64,000 nt of DNA from Spirosoma pollinicola (lineage in GTDB: Bacteria; Bacteroidota; Bacteroidia; Cytophagales; Spirosomataceae). Of this stretch, positions 44,456 through 53,046 are shown piece after piece; positions within the stretch are counted from its first letter, which is position 1; each line of letters opens with the position of its first letter. Below the pieces are notes generated by a model, which saw nothing but the letters and a program-made list of their open reading frames with translations, searched no databases and was not told the origin of the DNA. A program made the position numbers and the translations under genes. Location: NCBI RefSeq assembly GCF_002831565.1, contig NZ_CP025096.1, forward strand, positions 3,759,027 to 3,823,026. Direction: 5' to 3'.

Positions 44456-44785
44456 ATGAACTGGAACAAACTAACGAGTGACACTCAACTTGAGACTATT
44501 AAAGCAGAGTCAGTAAGGCAGCCCGTGCTAATCTTTAAGCACAGCACAACTTGCTCGATTAGTGCTATGGCACTCAGTCGAATGGAGCGGAACTGGAACG
44601 ATCAGCTAGGAGTGAAACCTTACTACCTCGATCTATTGGCTAATCGGCCTATTTCTGCCAAAATTGAAAATGAATTTGGTATAGAGCACGAGTCGCCACA
44701 GGTCTTATTAATCAAAAACGGCGCATGTATTTATGATGCCTCGCATATGGCTATTTCGTTTGCTGGTTTGCAGCAGGCGGTGTAG
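44456..44785 (+). CDS. ytxJ: Bacillithiol system redox-active protein YtxJ
   Basis: From ATG 44456 (an alternative ATG lies at 44441) this thioredoxin-fold protein is 109 residues with the single-Cys active site HSTTCSIS and the cis-Pro region ESPQVLLIKNG. YtxJ is linked to bacillithiol-based redox control in Firmicutes and Bacteroidota. No bsh genes lie near. Confidence 0.85.
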   Translation: MNWNKLTSDTQLETIKAESVRQPVLIFKHSTTCSISAMALSRMERNWNDQLGVKPYYLDLLANRPISAKIENEFGIEHESPQVLLIKNGACIYDASHMAISFAGLQQAV

Positions 44786-44792
44786 CCAGAAG

Positions 44793-44876
44793 GAGAAAAG
44801 GGAATAGGGGGAAGAAAGGGAGAAGGTATGCGCATGCATAGGCCTTTACCCTTTCTTCCCCCTATTCCCTTTTCTC
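44793..44876. repeat. Perfect 28-bp purine/pyrimidine inverted repeat
   Basis: The left arm (44793-44820) is all purine except one T. The right arm (44849-44876) is its exact inverse complement. The loop contains TATGCGCATGCATA. It fills the gap between the convergent ytxJ and folB genes and may act as a terminator in both directions. Confidence 0.85.
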
Positions 44877-44879
44877 TTT

Positions 44880-45230
44880 TTATTCCTTCAGCGTTATTTT
44901 TGCCCGATGGCAGACGCCCCCAATGGGTGGGTTGAATTTCGATACACTAACTTCAACCGCATCCAGATCCGCGTATGTCGTGCGAATTTCCTGAATGATC
45001 TGGTGCGCAATATGTTCGAGCAGCCGAGCGGGTTGCTTCATAACACCGGCTGTAATTCGGTATAAATCTTCGTAGTTAACCGTTGCGCTCAGACGGTCTC
45101 GACGAGCCGCTTCCGAGAAGTCGGCTGTTACGACGATGTCTACCGAATATTTATTGCCTATTTTCTGCTCCTCGTCGTAAAAGCCGTGATAAGAGAAAAA
45201 TTCGAGACCTTCCAGGGCAATTGTTCCCAT
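44880..45230 (-). CDS. folB: Dihydroneopterin aldolase
   Basis: The 116-residue protein begins MGTIALEGLEFFSYHGFYDEEQ, the FolB signature with its conserved Tyr/Glu, and ends with VEVSVSKFNPPIGG. It converts dihydroneopterin to 6-hydroxymethyl-dihydropterin in folate synthesis. It lies in tandem with a DivIVA-domain gene upstream. Confidence 0.93.
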   Translation of the reverse strand: MGTIALEGLEFFSYHGFYDEEQKIGNKYSVDIVVTADFSEAARRDRLSATVNYEDLYRITAGVMKQPARLLEHIAHQIIQEIRTTYADLDAVEVSVSKFNPPIGGVCHRAKITLKE

Positions 45231-45318
45231 AAGATGATAAGGTGGTAATGCGATGTGTTGAGGGAAACCTGGTAAACCGGCAACGAGTTTCCTTCGGGAT
45301 GCTACATCACCGCATCAC

Positions 45319-46239
45319 TTAAATCTGATCGAAGAACGATTCACTTTTTTTAGCTACTACTTCGTCTTCCGGAGCTTCACTAGGCGCTGTCTCTGGCTCT
45401 GTTGTATTGACCTCCGCCAGTACCGATTCCGGAGCGGTTTGTTCAACAGGCTCAGTTGTCTCAGCAACGGGGTGTTCGGTTTCATGATGATCTGCGTGTA
45501 ACGCTTCATCAAGTTTTTCGACAACGGTTTCGTCGACAGGAATCGCTTCTGGAATAGCCGTTTCACGTTCTGTTAACGCGGGTAGTTCAGCAACCGGCTC
45601 TGGTTGTGTATCTGCTTCCGAAGCAGCTTCTGTCGATATAGTCTCTTGGGGCTCAGCCTGTTTTAATTCATCCTGAAGCTGCGAGGAAATATCGTCCATT
45701 TTGCCTTTGAGGTTCTGTTTGGCAAATTTTTTCTCGAAACGATCTACGCTATCGACAGCATTGTTGGCCAGTGTACGAATCTGTACTGCCAGATTTTCTT
45801 TGTAGCCTTCCAGTGCCTTAAAATCGTGCTCCAGGGATTTAATATCATTGAGAATATTATCTTTCAAATAGCGAGCCTGATTTTCCGCATCCTGTACCAT
45901 TAAAGCCGAGCGTTTGCGGGCATCGGCAAGTATATCATCGGCTTGCTGCCGGGCTTCGCCAACGTGTTTCTGACCTGCACTGTTTGCTTGTTCTGTAATC
46001 TGTGTACTTGTATCCTCCGCCATTTTGAGCGTGCGGAACAACGTCATCTCAACCTCTTTAAGCTTACCCAACTCTTTCTCAGCTATTTCGAGCTGCATTC
46101 GTAACATTTTATGTTCGCTGGTTAAACGTTCCCATTCCTGAGACAACGAAACCAGAAATGCATCAACATCTTCTGTTCTATAGCCGCGCAACCCCTTTTC
46201 AAACGTGTGCTGCCGGATTTCGATGGGCGTAATTTTCAT
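45319..46239 (-). CDS. DivIVA domain protein with acidic C-terminal tail
   Basis: The 306-residue protein begins MKITPIEIRQHTFEKGLRGY, the DivIVA N-terminal motif, and continues as a long coiled coil to about residue 190. The C-terminal third is rich in Glu, Pro, Thr and Ala and is likely disordered. DivIVA proteins sense curved membrane and organise division or polar growth in Gram-positives; the role in Bacteroidota is unclear. Confidence 0.88.
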   Translation of the reverse strand: MKITPIEIRQHTFEKGLRGYRTEDVDAFLVSLSQEWERLTSEHKMLRMQLEIAEKELGKLKEVEMTLFRTLKMAEDTSTQITEQANSAGQKHVGEARQQADDILADARKRSALMVQDAENQARYLKDNILNDIKSLEHDFKALEGYKENLAVQIRTLANNAVDSVDRFEKKFAKQNLKGKMDDISSQLQDELKQAEPQETISTEAASEADTQPEPVAELPALTERETAIPEAIPVDETVVEKLDEALHADHHETEHPVAETTEPVEQTAPESVLAEVNTTEPETAPSEAPEDEVVAKKSESFFDQI

Positions 46240-46360
46240 TGCTGCGCTAAGGGTTTTTATGTGTTACTGAATAGCCATGTAAAGGTGAATTAACGGCCTT
46301 AATACCTATTTTACAAAAAATAGACTGAAAAATAAGGGAATCCTACTTAATCCACCTGTT

Positions 46361-47287
46361 TTAGCTCAATTTCCATACCGAAATCGTTCGATCGTCGCTG
46401 GCCGACAATAAAAGTTCGTTATAATCTGTCCAGAGCACCTTGTTGACCGATGTATTATGTCCTGCATGTCTGGCCCGATCAACGACTTTTATCAACTTGT
46501 ATGTATCAGCATCCCAGATTTTGATTGATTTGTCCATGCTGGCGGTCGCCAGCAAGGTGCCAGACGAATTGAAGGCTAGATGATTGATGGCAAACATATG
46601 CGCTACAGTATCGTGCAGTAAAGTATAGCCTTGCTCAACATCCCATACTTTAAAATGAGCATCGCGCCCGGCCGTAATCAGATGTTGGAAATCAGGAGAG
46701 TAGGCAACGGTAAATACCGAATTGCCATGTGCCTGAATGACGTGCTTGAGCGCATAGGTCGTTAAATTAAAAATACGGACAACATTGTCGCTGTAGCCAA
46801 CAGCCAGTTCCCGCTCAACAGGATTGATAGCCAGGCAACGCGCCGACTGATCCGATGCTTTGATGTGTTTTTTGACGACAAGTGGATTTGTCGATACAAC
46901 GGCGACAACGCCATCTGAGAGGGCCAGAAATGCGTCATCATTGTGAAATTTAATGTCGAAAATAGCCGCAGTCGTTAGCTTTAACGACATGACTTCTTCT
47001 TTCCTGACCGGATTAATCAAATGGACGCCTTCAAAATTCTGCCCTACCCACAAGAGCCCACTGGTTGGGTGTAGCGCCAGCGCGTAAATGGAGGTAGGGA
47101 CTTTGGCGATCAACTCACCTAAATCGGGCCGGTTAAGGTGCCATTGAACGACCTGACCATCGCCACCCGCCGAAAAAAACTGCTCGGCAAGAGGGCCGCG
47201 TTCAAGTGCGTAAATCGGGTCGCGGTGCCCGCCGAACGTATCTATTTTTTCTACGATCACAGTTTGGAAAAACAAGTTGGTGATCAA
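46361..47287 (-). CDS. WD40 repeat protein
   Basis: The 308-residue protein has seven WD-like repeats: for example HRDPIYALERGPLAEQFFSAGGDGQVVQWHL, HGNSVFTVAYSPDFQHLITAGRDAHFKVWD (in stretches under 20) and DKSIKIWDAD. There is no signal peptide, so it is cytoplasmic. WD40 proteins act as protein-binding scaffolds; the partner is unknown. It is divergent from the phosphopantetheinyl transferase gene. Confidence 0.88.
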   Translation of the reverse strand: MITNLFFQTVIVEKIDTFGGHRDPIYALERGPLAEQFFSAGGDGQVVQWHLNRPDLGELIAKVPTSIYALALHPTSGLLWVGQNFEGVHLINPVRKEEVMSLKLTTAAIFDIKFHNDDAFLALSDGVVAVVSTNPLVVKKHIKASDQSARCLAINPVERELAVGYSDNVVRIFNLTTYALKHVIQAHGNSVFTVAYSPDFQHLITAGRDAHFKVWDVEQGYTLLHDTVAHMFAINHLAFNSSGTLLATASMDKSIKIWDADTYKLIKVVDRARHAGHNTSVNKVLWTDYNELLLSASDDRTISVWKLS

Positions 47288-47328
47288 AGGTCGTTAATCC
47301 TTTCTTTTTCTCGAACGACTTCCGACTT

Positions 47329-47961
47329 TTGGTGGTGACTTTTCAAGTAGATATAAACGGCGACTGTATTGCCAGGCTCCGGGCCATTACCGAAGATGAA
47401 CCGACCTTGCGGGCGGGGGTACCATTAACCGTTTCGGAGCAGGAAGATTTGGCGGGCATTAGCCACCCGTCTCAACGGATTGAATGGCTTGCCTGCCGGG
47501 TAGCTATTCGGCAGTTGGTCGAAGCGCAGGGAATGAGCTATAAGGGACTTCGGAAAGATGAATTTGGGAAACCGCACCTTATTGATTCGCCCTGGCATAT
47601 TTCCCTGTCGCACACCAGTGGCTGGGCGGCAGCGGTATTGCACCGGTCAAGACCAGTTGGCATCGATATTGAACCAATTCGAGAGCAGTTTAAACGGGTA
47701 GTGCCGCGTGTATTGTCGGAGAGTGAGATCAATCATGCCGCTGGCGATCCAAACCGATTGGCGGTGTACTGGTGCGCCAAAGAAGCGCTGTATAAACTTT
47801 ACGGAAAACGACAGCTTACCTTTCGGGAGCATCTGCACGTAGAACCCTTCGCCGACGGAGACTCTCATCTAGTTGGCCATGTTCGCTTACCAAACCATCA
47901 GGAGCAATTAGTGATCCGGTGTTTTCAGGCTGGCCCAGGTCTATTAGCAGTGGCCTTTTAA
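47329..47961 (+). CDS. 4'-phosphopantetheinyl transferase superfamily protein
   Basis: The 210-residue Sfp-type enzyme has WLACRVAIRQL, RKDEFGKPHLIDSPWHISLSHT, VGIDIEPI and WCAKEALYKLYGK, the Mg and CoA binding motifs. It attaches phosphopantetheine to carrier proteins. There is no ATG at the N-terminus, so TTG 47329 is assigned; GTG at 47332 or 47335 are alternatives. Confidence 0.9.
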   Translation: MVVTFQVDINGDCIARLRAITEDEPTLRAGVPLTVSEQEDLAGISHPSQRIEWLACRVAIRQLVEAQGMSYKGLRKDEFGKPHLIDSPWHISLSHTSGWAAAVLHRSRPVGIDIEPIREQFKRVVPRVLSESEINHAAGDPNRLAVYWCAKEALYKLYGKRQLTFREHLHVEPFADGDSHLVGHVRLPNHQEQLVIRCFQAGPGLLAVAF

Positions 47962-47962
47962 T

Positions 47963-48042
47963 TGTACCCGCGGGCTTCAGCCCGTGATTTTCGGCGGTCT
48001 AATCTTATCGCTGAAAATCACGGGCTGAAGCCCGTGGGTACA
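47963..48042. repeat. REPIN-like nested inverted repeat (CGGGCT-TC-AGCCCG)
   Basis: Arms of about 36 nt (47963-47998, 48008-48042) pair with two mismatches. Each contains an ACGGGCTTCAGCCCGT-type hairpin. It starts immediately after the stop codon of the transferase gene and ends 5 nt before the stop of the convergent gene. Confidence 0.88.
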
Positions 48043-48047
48043 GTTCA

Positions 48048-48923
48048 TTATCGTTGTGTATAATCCGAGAGGGGCAGCCCATCGCCGTCGTCCCGAACAG
48101 TATTAAGGATTTGCTCCACTTCACGAACCCGTTCTGTATCGCCGTTTTTTTCAAAGGCGAGGGTCAGATTACGAAGTACCCGCCGAACAATATCGGCGTT
48201 GGTGCAGGGTTGATAGAAGGTTTCCAGACGTTTGATGTTCAACTGGTCAATATATTGGTCGATGTCTTTTGTGGTAAAGACCAATCCCCGGTTAAACACA
48301 TTGATATAGAACTGCACCCCGCTGCTATTCTTGTAGGTCAAGACAAATAAGTTGGGCAGATTAACGCCATAAACAGGTAGGTTCAGCCGCTTGGCAATGA
48401 GCATATACAGTACACAAAGCGTAATCGGATTGCCCCGACGCGATTCGAGTACCTGATTGATCATCGAATTGGCCGGCGAGTGAAAATGCTTGGTGTTGGG
48501 CGCAAATTTCAACTTGGAGAAAAAAGCACTGTTCATCGCCTTTATCTGTTCGTCGGGGTGCATATCTATCTTAAAATCCACCCAAACGTCGTAGAAAAGT
48601 TGCTCAACGTCCTGCTTTAGCCGATCGAGCGACAGGTCGGGATATTGATAGGTGGCAACAATCCAGAGACCTTCCAGAAGATCCATTGCGCCCCCGTTTT
48701 TCCAGTCGCGCATTCGATCCAGAACGGATTCGTATTGGAGATCATGAATAATTTCTTCAATACGTTTTTGCAGATCGGGATTGAAACTCCCTTCCCACTC
48801 AGACTCTAAAAGTGGAATCATTTGACCACCCATTTGCCGAATTCGCTGTTCAACGTGTTCAACAACTTCCCGGTCTTCGTCGTCCAGGAGCGAGATAAGG
48901 GCTTTCAATTCGTTGTCGTTCAT
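48048..48923 (-). CDS. SirB1 N-terminal / transglutaminase-like protein
   Basis: The 291-residue protein has the SirB1/Transglut_core2 core: LESRRGNPITLCVLYMLIAKRLNLPVYGVNLP, in which the Cys of the family active site is retained, and FYINVFNRGLVFT. The N-terminal region is helical with repeat-like segments. The function is unknown. Confidence 0.85.
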   Translation of the reverse strand: MNDNELKALISLLDDEDREVVEHVEQRIRQMGGQMIPLLESEWEGSFNPDLQKRIEEIIHDLQYESVLDRMRDWKNGGAMDLLEGLWIVATYQYPDLSLDRLKQDVEQLFYDVWVDFKIDMHPDEQIKAMNSAFFSKLKFAPNTKHFHSPANSMINQVLESRRGNPITLCVLYMLIAKRLNLPVYGVNLPNLFVLTYKNSSGVQFYINVFNRGLVFTTKDIDQYIDQLNIKRLETFYQPCTNADIVRRVLRNLTLAFEKNGDTERVREVEQILNTVRDDGDGLPLSDYTQR

Positions 48924-48988
48924 TGGTTTGTGCTTCTTTTTCAGAGTACCCTAGAATAAAAACTGTTTTCGAAACCTTTTGAATATAC

Positions 48989-48996
48989 TACTTTTG
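48989..48996 (+). promoter_or_regulatory. Predicted promoter of galE (TACTTTTG)
   Basis: TACTTTTG matches TAnnTTTG and lies 56 nt upstream of the galE start. No clear -33 TTG is seen at the usual spacing. Confidence 0.5.
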
Positions 48997-49052
48997 TGTT
49001 GTTTTAGGAGTTGTAATGCTAAAATAGCAACAAAAATTTTATAAAAAACGGT

Positions 49053-50084
49053 TTGACTCTCACAGGCAATTCTCCCAAAATTCTGGTAACTGGTGGGGCT
49101 GGTTTTATAGGCTCACACACGGTTGTTTCATTAGTTAACGCCGGTTTCGAACCGGTTATCGTCGACGACTTTTCCAACTCCGAACGAAAGGCACTTGATG
49201 GGCTACGGGCTATTCTGGGCCACGATGTAACGTGCTATCCGGTTAACTGCAACGATGTCGTTGCTATGGAAGACATCTTTCAGAAAGAAAAACCGGTTGG
49301 CGTTATTCACTTTGCGGCCTACAAAGCCGTGGGCGAATCGGTGGCAAAACCGTTGAAATACTACCGCAACAATCTGGACTCGCTGCTTCTGCTGCTTGAG
49401 TTAATGCCTGCGTATACTGTGCAGAACTTCGTGTTTTCGTCGTCCTGCACAGTCTATGGCCAGCCAGAACAGTTGCCTGTAACAGAAGAAACCCCCCGCC
49501 TTCCGGCTCAATCGCCTTACGGCAATACCAAGGCCATTGGCGAAGATATTATTCGGGATGCTATTCATTCGAAGATACCCGTTAAGGCGTTGGCTCTCCG
49601 GTATTTTAACCCTATCGGTGCACATCCATCTGCACAAATAGGTGAGTTGCCGTTGGGTGTTCCGGCTAATCTGGTTCCCTTTATTACGCAAACAGCCGCC
49701 GGAATCCGGTCCAGCCTAACGGTGTATGGCGATGATTATAATACGCCCGATGGCACCTGCGTTCGTGATTATATTGATGTCATGGACCTGGCCGATGCGC
49801 ACGTTCAGGCGTTAACGAAGCTTATTGAAGCCAAAGATTCTTACTCATACGATGTCATCAACATTGGCACCGGACGTGGAGAAACGGTCCTGAACGTGAT
49901 AAAAACATTTGAAGAAGCAACAGGGGTTACCGTGAACTACAGCGTTGGCCCTCGTCGGGCTGGTGATGTTGAGCAGGTTTATGCCGATGTTAGTAAAGCA
50001 AACCGGGTACTGGACTGGTCGGCCCGTCGTTCGCTGGCTGAGTCCTTACGTGACGCATGGCAGTGGCAGCAGAAATTAAGTTAA
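49053..50084 (+). CDS. galE: UDP-glucose 4-epimerase
   Basis: The 343-residue extended SDR has GGAGFIGSH, the GalE-type VIVDDFSNSERKALDGL, VIHFAAYKAVGESV, the catalytic YGNTK, and RYFNPIGAHPSAQIGE. It interconverts UDP-glucose and UDP-galactose. A TTG start at 49053 is assigned because no ATG precedes the Rossmann motif. It heads a nucleotide-sugar cluster with rmlB and rmlA. Confidence 0.94.
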   Translation: MTLTGNSPKILVTGGAGFIGSHTVVSLVNAGFEPVIVDDFSNSERKALDGLRAILGHDVTCYPVNCNDVVAMEDIFQKEKPVGVIHFAAYKAVGESVAKPLKYYRNNLDSLLLLLELMPAYTVQNFVFSSSCTVYGQPEQLPVTEETPRLPAQSPYGNTKAIGEDIIRDAIHSKIPVKALALRYFNPIGAHPSAQIGELPLGVPANLVPFITQTAAGIRSSLTVYGDDYNTPDGTCVRDYIDVMDLADAHVQALTKLIEAKDSYSYDVINIGTGRGETVLNVIKTFEEATGVTVNYSVGPRRAGDVEQVYADVSKANRVLDWSARRSLAESLRDAWQWQQKLS

Positions 50085-50094
50085 ATTGATATGT

Positions 50095-50158
50095 GGTTTA
50101 CTGTTTATGGTTGTTTATGTATCAGCAACTCGTTTGGCAGGGACCATAAACCGTAAAC
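50095..50158. repeat. Inverted repeat GTTTACTGTTTATGGT / ACCATAAACCGTAAAC
   Basis: Sixteen-base arms pair with one mismatch between galE and rmlB. Related words (TAAACC, GTTTATG) occur around it. It may be another member of the intergenic inverted-repeat set. Confidence 0.6.
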
Positions 50159-50175
50159 TGAAAACCTAAAACATA

Positions 50176-51237
50176 ATGAAACTTCTTATTACAGGTGGAG
50201 CCGGGTTTATTGGCTCTCATGTTGTTCGGCTATTCGTTACGAAATACCCTGAATACCAGATTTATAACCTCGATGCGCTGACGTATGCCGGTAATCTGGC
50301 TAACCTCTCAGACATTGAGCATTTACCCAATTATACCTTCATCAAAGGCGATATTACCGACGCGAAGTTTTTGGAGGATATGTTTGCTGAGCTGGAACTG
50401 GATGGCGTTATTCACCTCGCAGCCGAATCGCACGTTGACCGGTCCATAACCGATCCTATGTCATTTGTAATGACCAACGTGGTTGGTACGGTAAACTTGC
50501 TGAACGCAGCCAAAAATAGCTGGGCTTCCAGCGCGTCTGGCTTCGAAGGGAAACGATTCTATCACGTGTCGACCGACGAAGTATTTGGCTCGCTTCATAA
50601 TCCTGAAGATTTCTTTACGGAAGAAACCGCTTACGATCCCCAGTCGCCTTACTCAGCCTCGAAAGCCGCTTCTGATCACTTTGTAAGGGCCTACGGTAAT
50701 ACCTATAAATTGCCGGTTGTGCTGTCAAACTGCTCGAATAATTACGGCCCGAATCACTTCCCCGAAAAGTTGATTCCGTTGATGATTCACAATATCCAGA
50801 CCAGCAAGCCGCTGCCAGTATATGGCAAAGGCGAGAACGTTCGCGACTGGCTGTTTGTGGTTGATCATGCCCGCGCTATCGACGCGGTTTTCCACAAAGG
50901 CAAAGAAGGCGAAACCTACAACATTGGCGGCTTCAACGAGTGGAAAAACATTGACATCGTTAACCTGCTTTGTCAGATCATGGACCGTAAACTGGGCCGA
51001 CCAGAGGGAACATCGGCTCAACTGATTACATATGTAACCGACCGGGCCGGTCACGATCTGCGCTACGCCATCGACGCACATAAAATAATGAATGAACTGG
51101 GCTGGGAGCCATCGCTTCAGTTCGAGGAAGGTCTCGAAAAAACTGTCGATTGGTTCCTGTCTAATCAGACATGGCTGGATAACGTCACCTCTGGTGCCTA
51201 CCAGAGTTATTACCAGGGAATGTACACGAATCGGTAA
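50176..51237 (+). CDS. rmlB: dTDP-glucose 4,6-dehydratase
   Basis: The 353-residue extended SDR has GGAGFIGSHVVRLF, NLDALTYAGNLANL, HLAAESHVDRSI, the catalytic YSASKA and NCSNNYGPNHFPEKLIPL, all typical of RmlB/RfbB. It makes dTDP-4-keto-6-deoxyglucose for surface polysaccharide. rmlA follows; rmlC and rmlD are not seen. Confidence 0.96.
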   Translation: MKLLITGGAGFIGSHVVRLFVTKYPEYQIYNLDALTYAGNLANLSDIEHLPNYTFIKGDITDAKFLEDMFAELELDGVIHLAAESHVDRSITDPMSFVMTNVVGTVNLLNAAKNSWASSASGFEGKRFYHVSTDEVFGSLHNPEDFFTEETAYDPQSPYSASKAASDHFVRAYGNTYKLPVVLSNCSNNYGPNHFPEKLIPLMIHNIQTSKPLPVYGKGENVRDWLFVVDHARAIDAVFHKGKEGETYNIGGFNEWKNIDIVNLLCQIMDRKLGRPEGTSAQLITYVTDRAGHDLRYAIDAHKIMNELGWEPSLQFEEGLEKTVDWFLSNQTWLDNVTSGAYQSYYQGMYTNR

Positions 51238-51243
51238 ATAGAG

Positions 51244-51345
51244 ACGAAAGAGCGAAAGAGTGAAAGAGTGAAACCGGGCAACCGGTTCGAAGCGAAAAAT
51301 AATTCGTCAGCTACTCTTTCACTCTTTCATTCTTTCGCTCTTTCA
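51244..51345. repeat. (GAGTGAAA)n inverted repeat, copy 2
   Basis: CGAAAGAGCGAAAGAGTGAA on the left is mirrored by ACTCTTTCACTCTTTCATTC and TCTTTCGCTC on the right. It lies between rmlB and rmlA and uses the same unit as copy 1 at 42720-42802. Confidence 0.82.
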
Positions 51346-51356
51346 TTCTTTAATTT

Positions 51357-52217
51357 ATGAAAGGAATTATTCTTGCCGGAGGCTCTGGCACACGTCTTCA
51401 CCCGCTTACACTGGCTGTTTCAAAGCAATTGATGCCGGTGTATGATAAACCAATGATCTACTACCCGCTGTCGATTTTGATGCTGGCGGGTATTCGCGAG
51501 ATATTAATTATTTCGACACCTCATGATTTGCCGCATTTTGAAAAATTGCTTGGTGACGGTACACGTATAGGATGCACGTTCAGCTACGCCGTTCAGCCAA
51601 GCCCCGACGGTCTGGCACAGGCATTTATTATTGGCGAGGAATTCATTGGCGACGATAAGGTCGCACTTGTTTTAGGCGACAATATCTTCTATGGATCGGG
51701 TCTGTCGAAATTGCTACAGTCCAATAATGACCCCGACGGTGGTGTTGTCTATGCCTATCAGGTACATGATCCGGAACGCTACGGCGTGGTTGAATTCGAT
51801 GCGGATTTCAATGTCTTATCTATTGAGGAAAAGCCAGAAAAGCCCAAGTCAAACTACGCAGTGCCGGGTTTGTATTTCTATGATAACGACGTTGTCAATA
51901 TAGCTAAGAATATTAAACCATCCCCCCGTGGCGAACTGGAAATTACGGATATAAACCGGGTATATCTGGAGCAAGGTAAGCTCAAAGTAGGTGTTCTTGA
52001 CCGGGGCACGGCCTGGCTCGATACAGGCACATTTGAGTCTTTGATGCAGGCCGGGCAGTTTGTTCATGTAATTGAGGAGCGTCAGGGATTAAAAATTGGT
52101 TGCATCGAAGAAATCGCCTACCGCATGAAGTTCATCAACGCCAACGAGCTAACGACCATTGCGCGACCGCTGGTCAAGAGTGGTTATGGGGCTTATCTCC
52201 TGAACTTGCTGAAGTAA
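51357..52217 (+). CDS. rmlA: Glucose-1-phosphate thymidylyltransferase
   Basis: The 286-residue protein begins [18 protein letters not shown] and has [41 protein letters not shown] and [10 protein letters not shown], all diagnostic for RmlA. It makes dTDP-glucose, the substrate of RmlB. A terminator follows. Confidence 0.97.
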   Translation: MKGIILAGGSGTRLHPLTLAVSKQLMPVYDKPMIYYPLSILMLAGIREILIISTPHDLPHFEKLLGDGTRIGCTFSYAVQPSPDGLAQAFIIGEEFIGDDKVALVLGDNIFYGSGLSKLLQSNNDPDGGVVYAYQVHDPERYGVVEFDADFNVLSIEEKPEKPKSNYAVPGLYFYDNDVVNIAKNIKPSPRGELEITDINRVYLEQGKLKVGVLDRGTAWLDTGTFESLMQAGQFVHVIEERQGLKIGCIEEIAYRMKFINANELTTIARPLVKSGYGAYLLNLLK

Positions 52218-52233
52218 TTTCTTTAGTACACAT

Positions 52234-52268
52234 AAAAAACGCCAGGGCAATAAGCTCCGGCGTTTTTT
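52234..52268 (+). terminator. Terminator after rmlA
   Basis: AAAAACGCC pairs with GGCGTTTTT and is followed by T residues, 17 nt after the rmlA stop. It closes the nucleotide-sugar cluster. Confidence 0.8.
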
Positions 52269-52431
52269 TATGATCTAACCTAACCTATGAGAAATATCTT
52301 TACTGGTATCTGTTCAAGCAGTGTGTTCAGAAGCTTCGATACAAAGATAAATGATAAGCCACCGGTTATCTGAGCGCATAAACACCGGTTTTGAGAAAGG
52401 ACTATTAAACAGGCAAAAGCCCGCAGTTTAG

Positions 52432-52447
52432 TACGTAGAACTACGTA
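52432..52447. promoter_or_regulatory. Short palindrome, possible operator
   Basis: TACGTAG-AA-CTACGTA is a perfect 7-bp inverted repeat in the 401-nt gap upstream of the CPxxC/7TM gene cluster. It could be a binding site for a dimeric regulator, perhaps the LuxR-type regulator encoded in the cluster. This is inference. Confidence 0.35.
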
Positions 52448-52520
52448 TTGGTAAATATTTTATACGGAGTAATGTGCTTGTAGTTAAGAAATTACGTCTT
52501 GTTCGTAAAAATATGTAAAA

Positions 52521-52551
52521 TTGGTGTACAAACACAGGTGTCGTAATTTAG
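52521..52551 (+). promoter_or_regulatory. Possible promoter of the CPxxC/7TM cluster
   Basis: TTG at 52521 and TAATTTAG at 52544-52551, spaced by 20 nt, approximate the TTG / TAnnTTTG promoter pattern. The first ATG is 68 nt downstream. Confidence 0.45.
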
Positions 52552-52618
52552 ATGCGCTTTCCGATTTTATCCATCCCGGAGTAACCAAACGTCACATTAA
52601 TTTCAATCTCCATTCATT

Positions 52619-53023
52619 ATGAGTGTATTTACTAAAGATGCGGGCCGCATACTTGACCCCTTCGAAACAAAAGCCATGACAGGTGCCTACCAGGAACGTA
52701 AGTTAGCGGTTGGCCTGGCTAAAGATGAATATGTTCGTTCAGAATATTTCGGCATCAACCAAGTTCAGTATTTACTTGATCAACCCGGCTGTATAGGATT
52801 ACGTATACATCATGCCAAGCGATGGGAGGACGCAGACGGTAAACCAACAGAACCCGGCAAGGGCCAACTTATACCACGTGTATTACTAACGGGTGTAGAT
52901 GAAAAGGGACAGGACATGCCTATTTACGCTGATAAAGCCGGTATGAAAGATATGGCCGGAGACGGTGGAGGAAATGGGACTGCCGTGGGAGATGGCCTGC
53001 CTTGCCCAAGACACTGCGCTTAA
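52619..53023 (+). CDS. Small protein with C-terminal CPxxC motif, uncharacterised
   Basis: The 134-residue protein has no signal peptide or membrane helix. It has a compact core (FGINQVQYLLDQPGCIGLRI, then PRVLLTGVDEKGQDMP) followed by a Gly/Asp-rich linker and the terminal LPCPRHCA (Cys129, Cys133). From memory, this layout, with a DQPGC-type core and a CPxxC end, belongs to a Bacteroidota family found beside a seven-helix membrane protein. No function is known to me. The next gene starts 23 nt later and is likely cotranscribed. Metal binding, a redox thiol pair or a modified C-terminal peptide are all possible. Confidence 0.7.
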   Translation: MSVFTKDAGRILDPFETKAMTGAYQERKLAVGLAKDEYVRSEYFGINQVQYLLDQPGCIGLRIHHAKRWEDADGKPTEPGKGQLIPRVLLTGVDEKGQDMPIYADKAGMKDMAGDGGGNGTAVGDGLPCPRHCA

Positions 53024-53046
53024 ACTTATTAAAATTATTCGAAATA

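Noticed and set aside
52619..53023. RiPP precursor peptide
   Set aside because: The C-terminal CPRHCA tail suggested it, but no leader-processing or modifying enzyme is nearby. It remains only an alternative.
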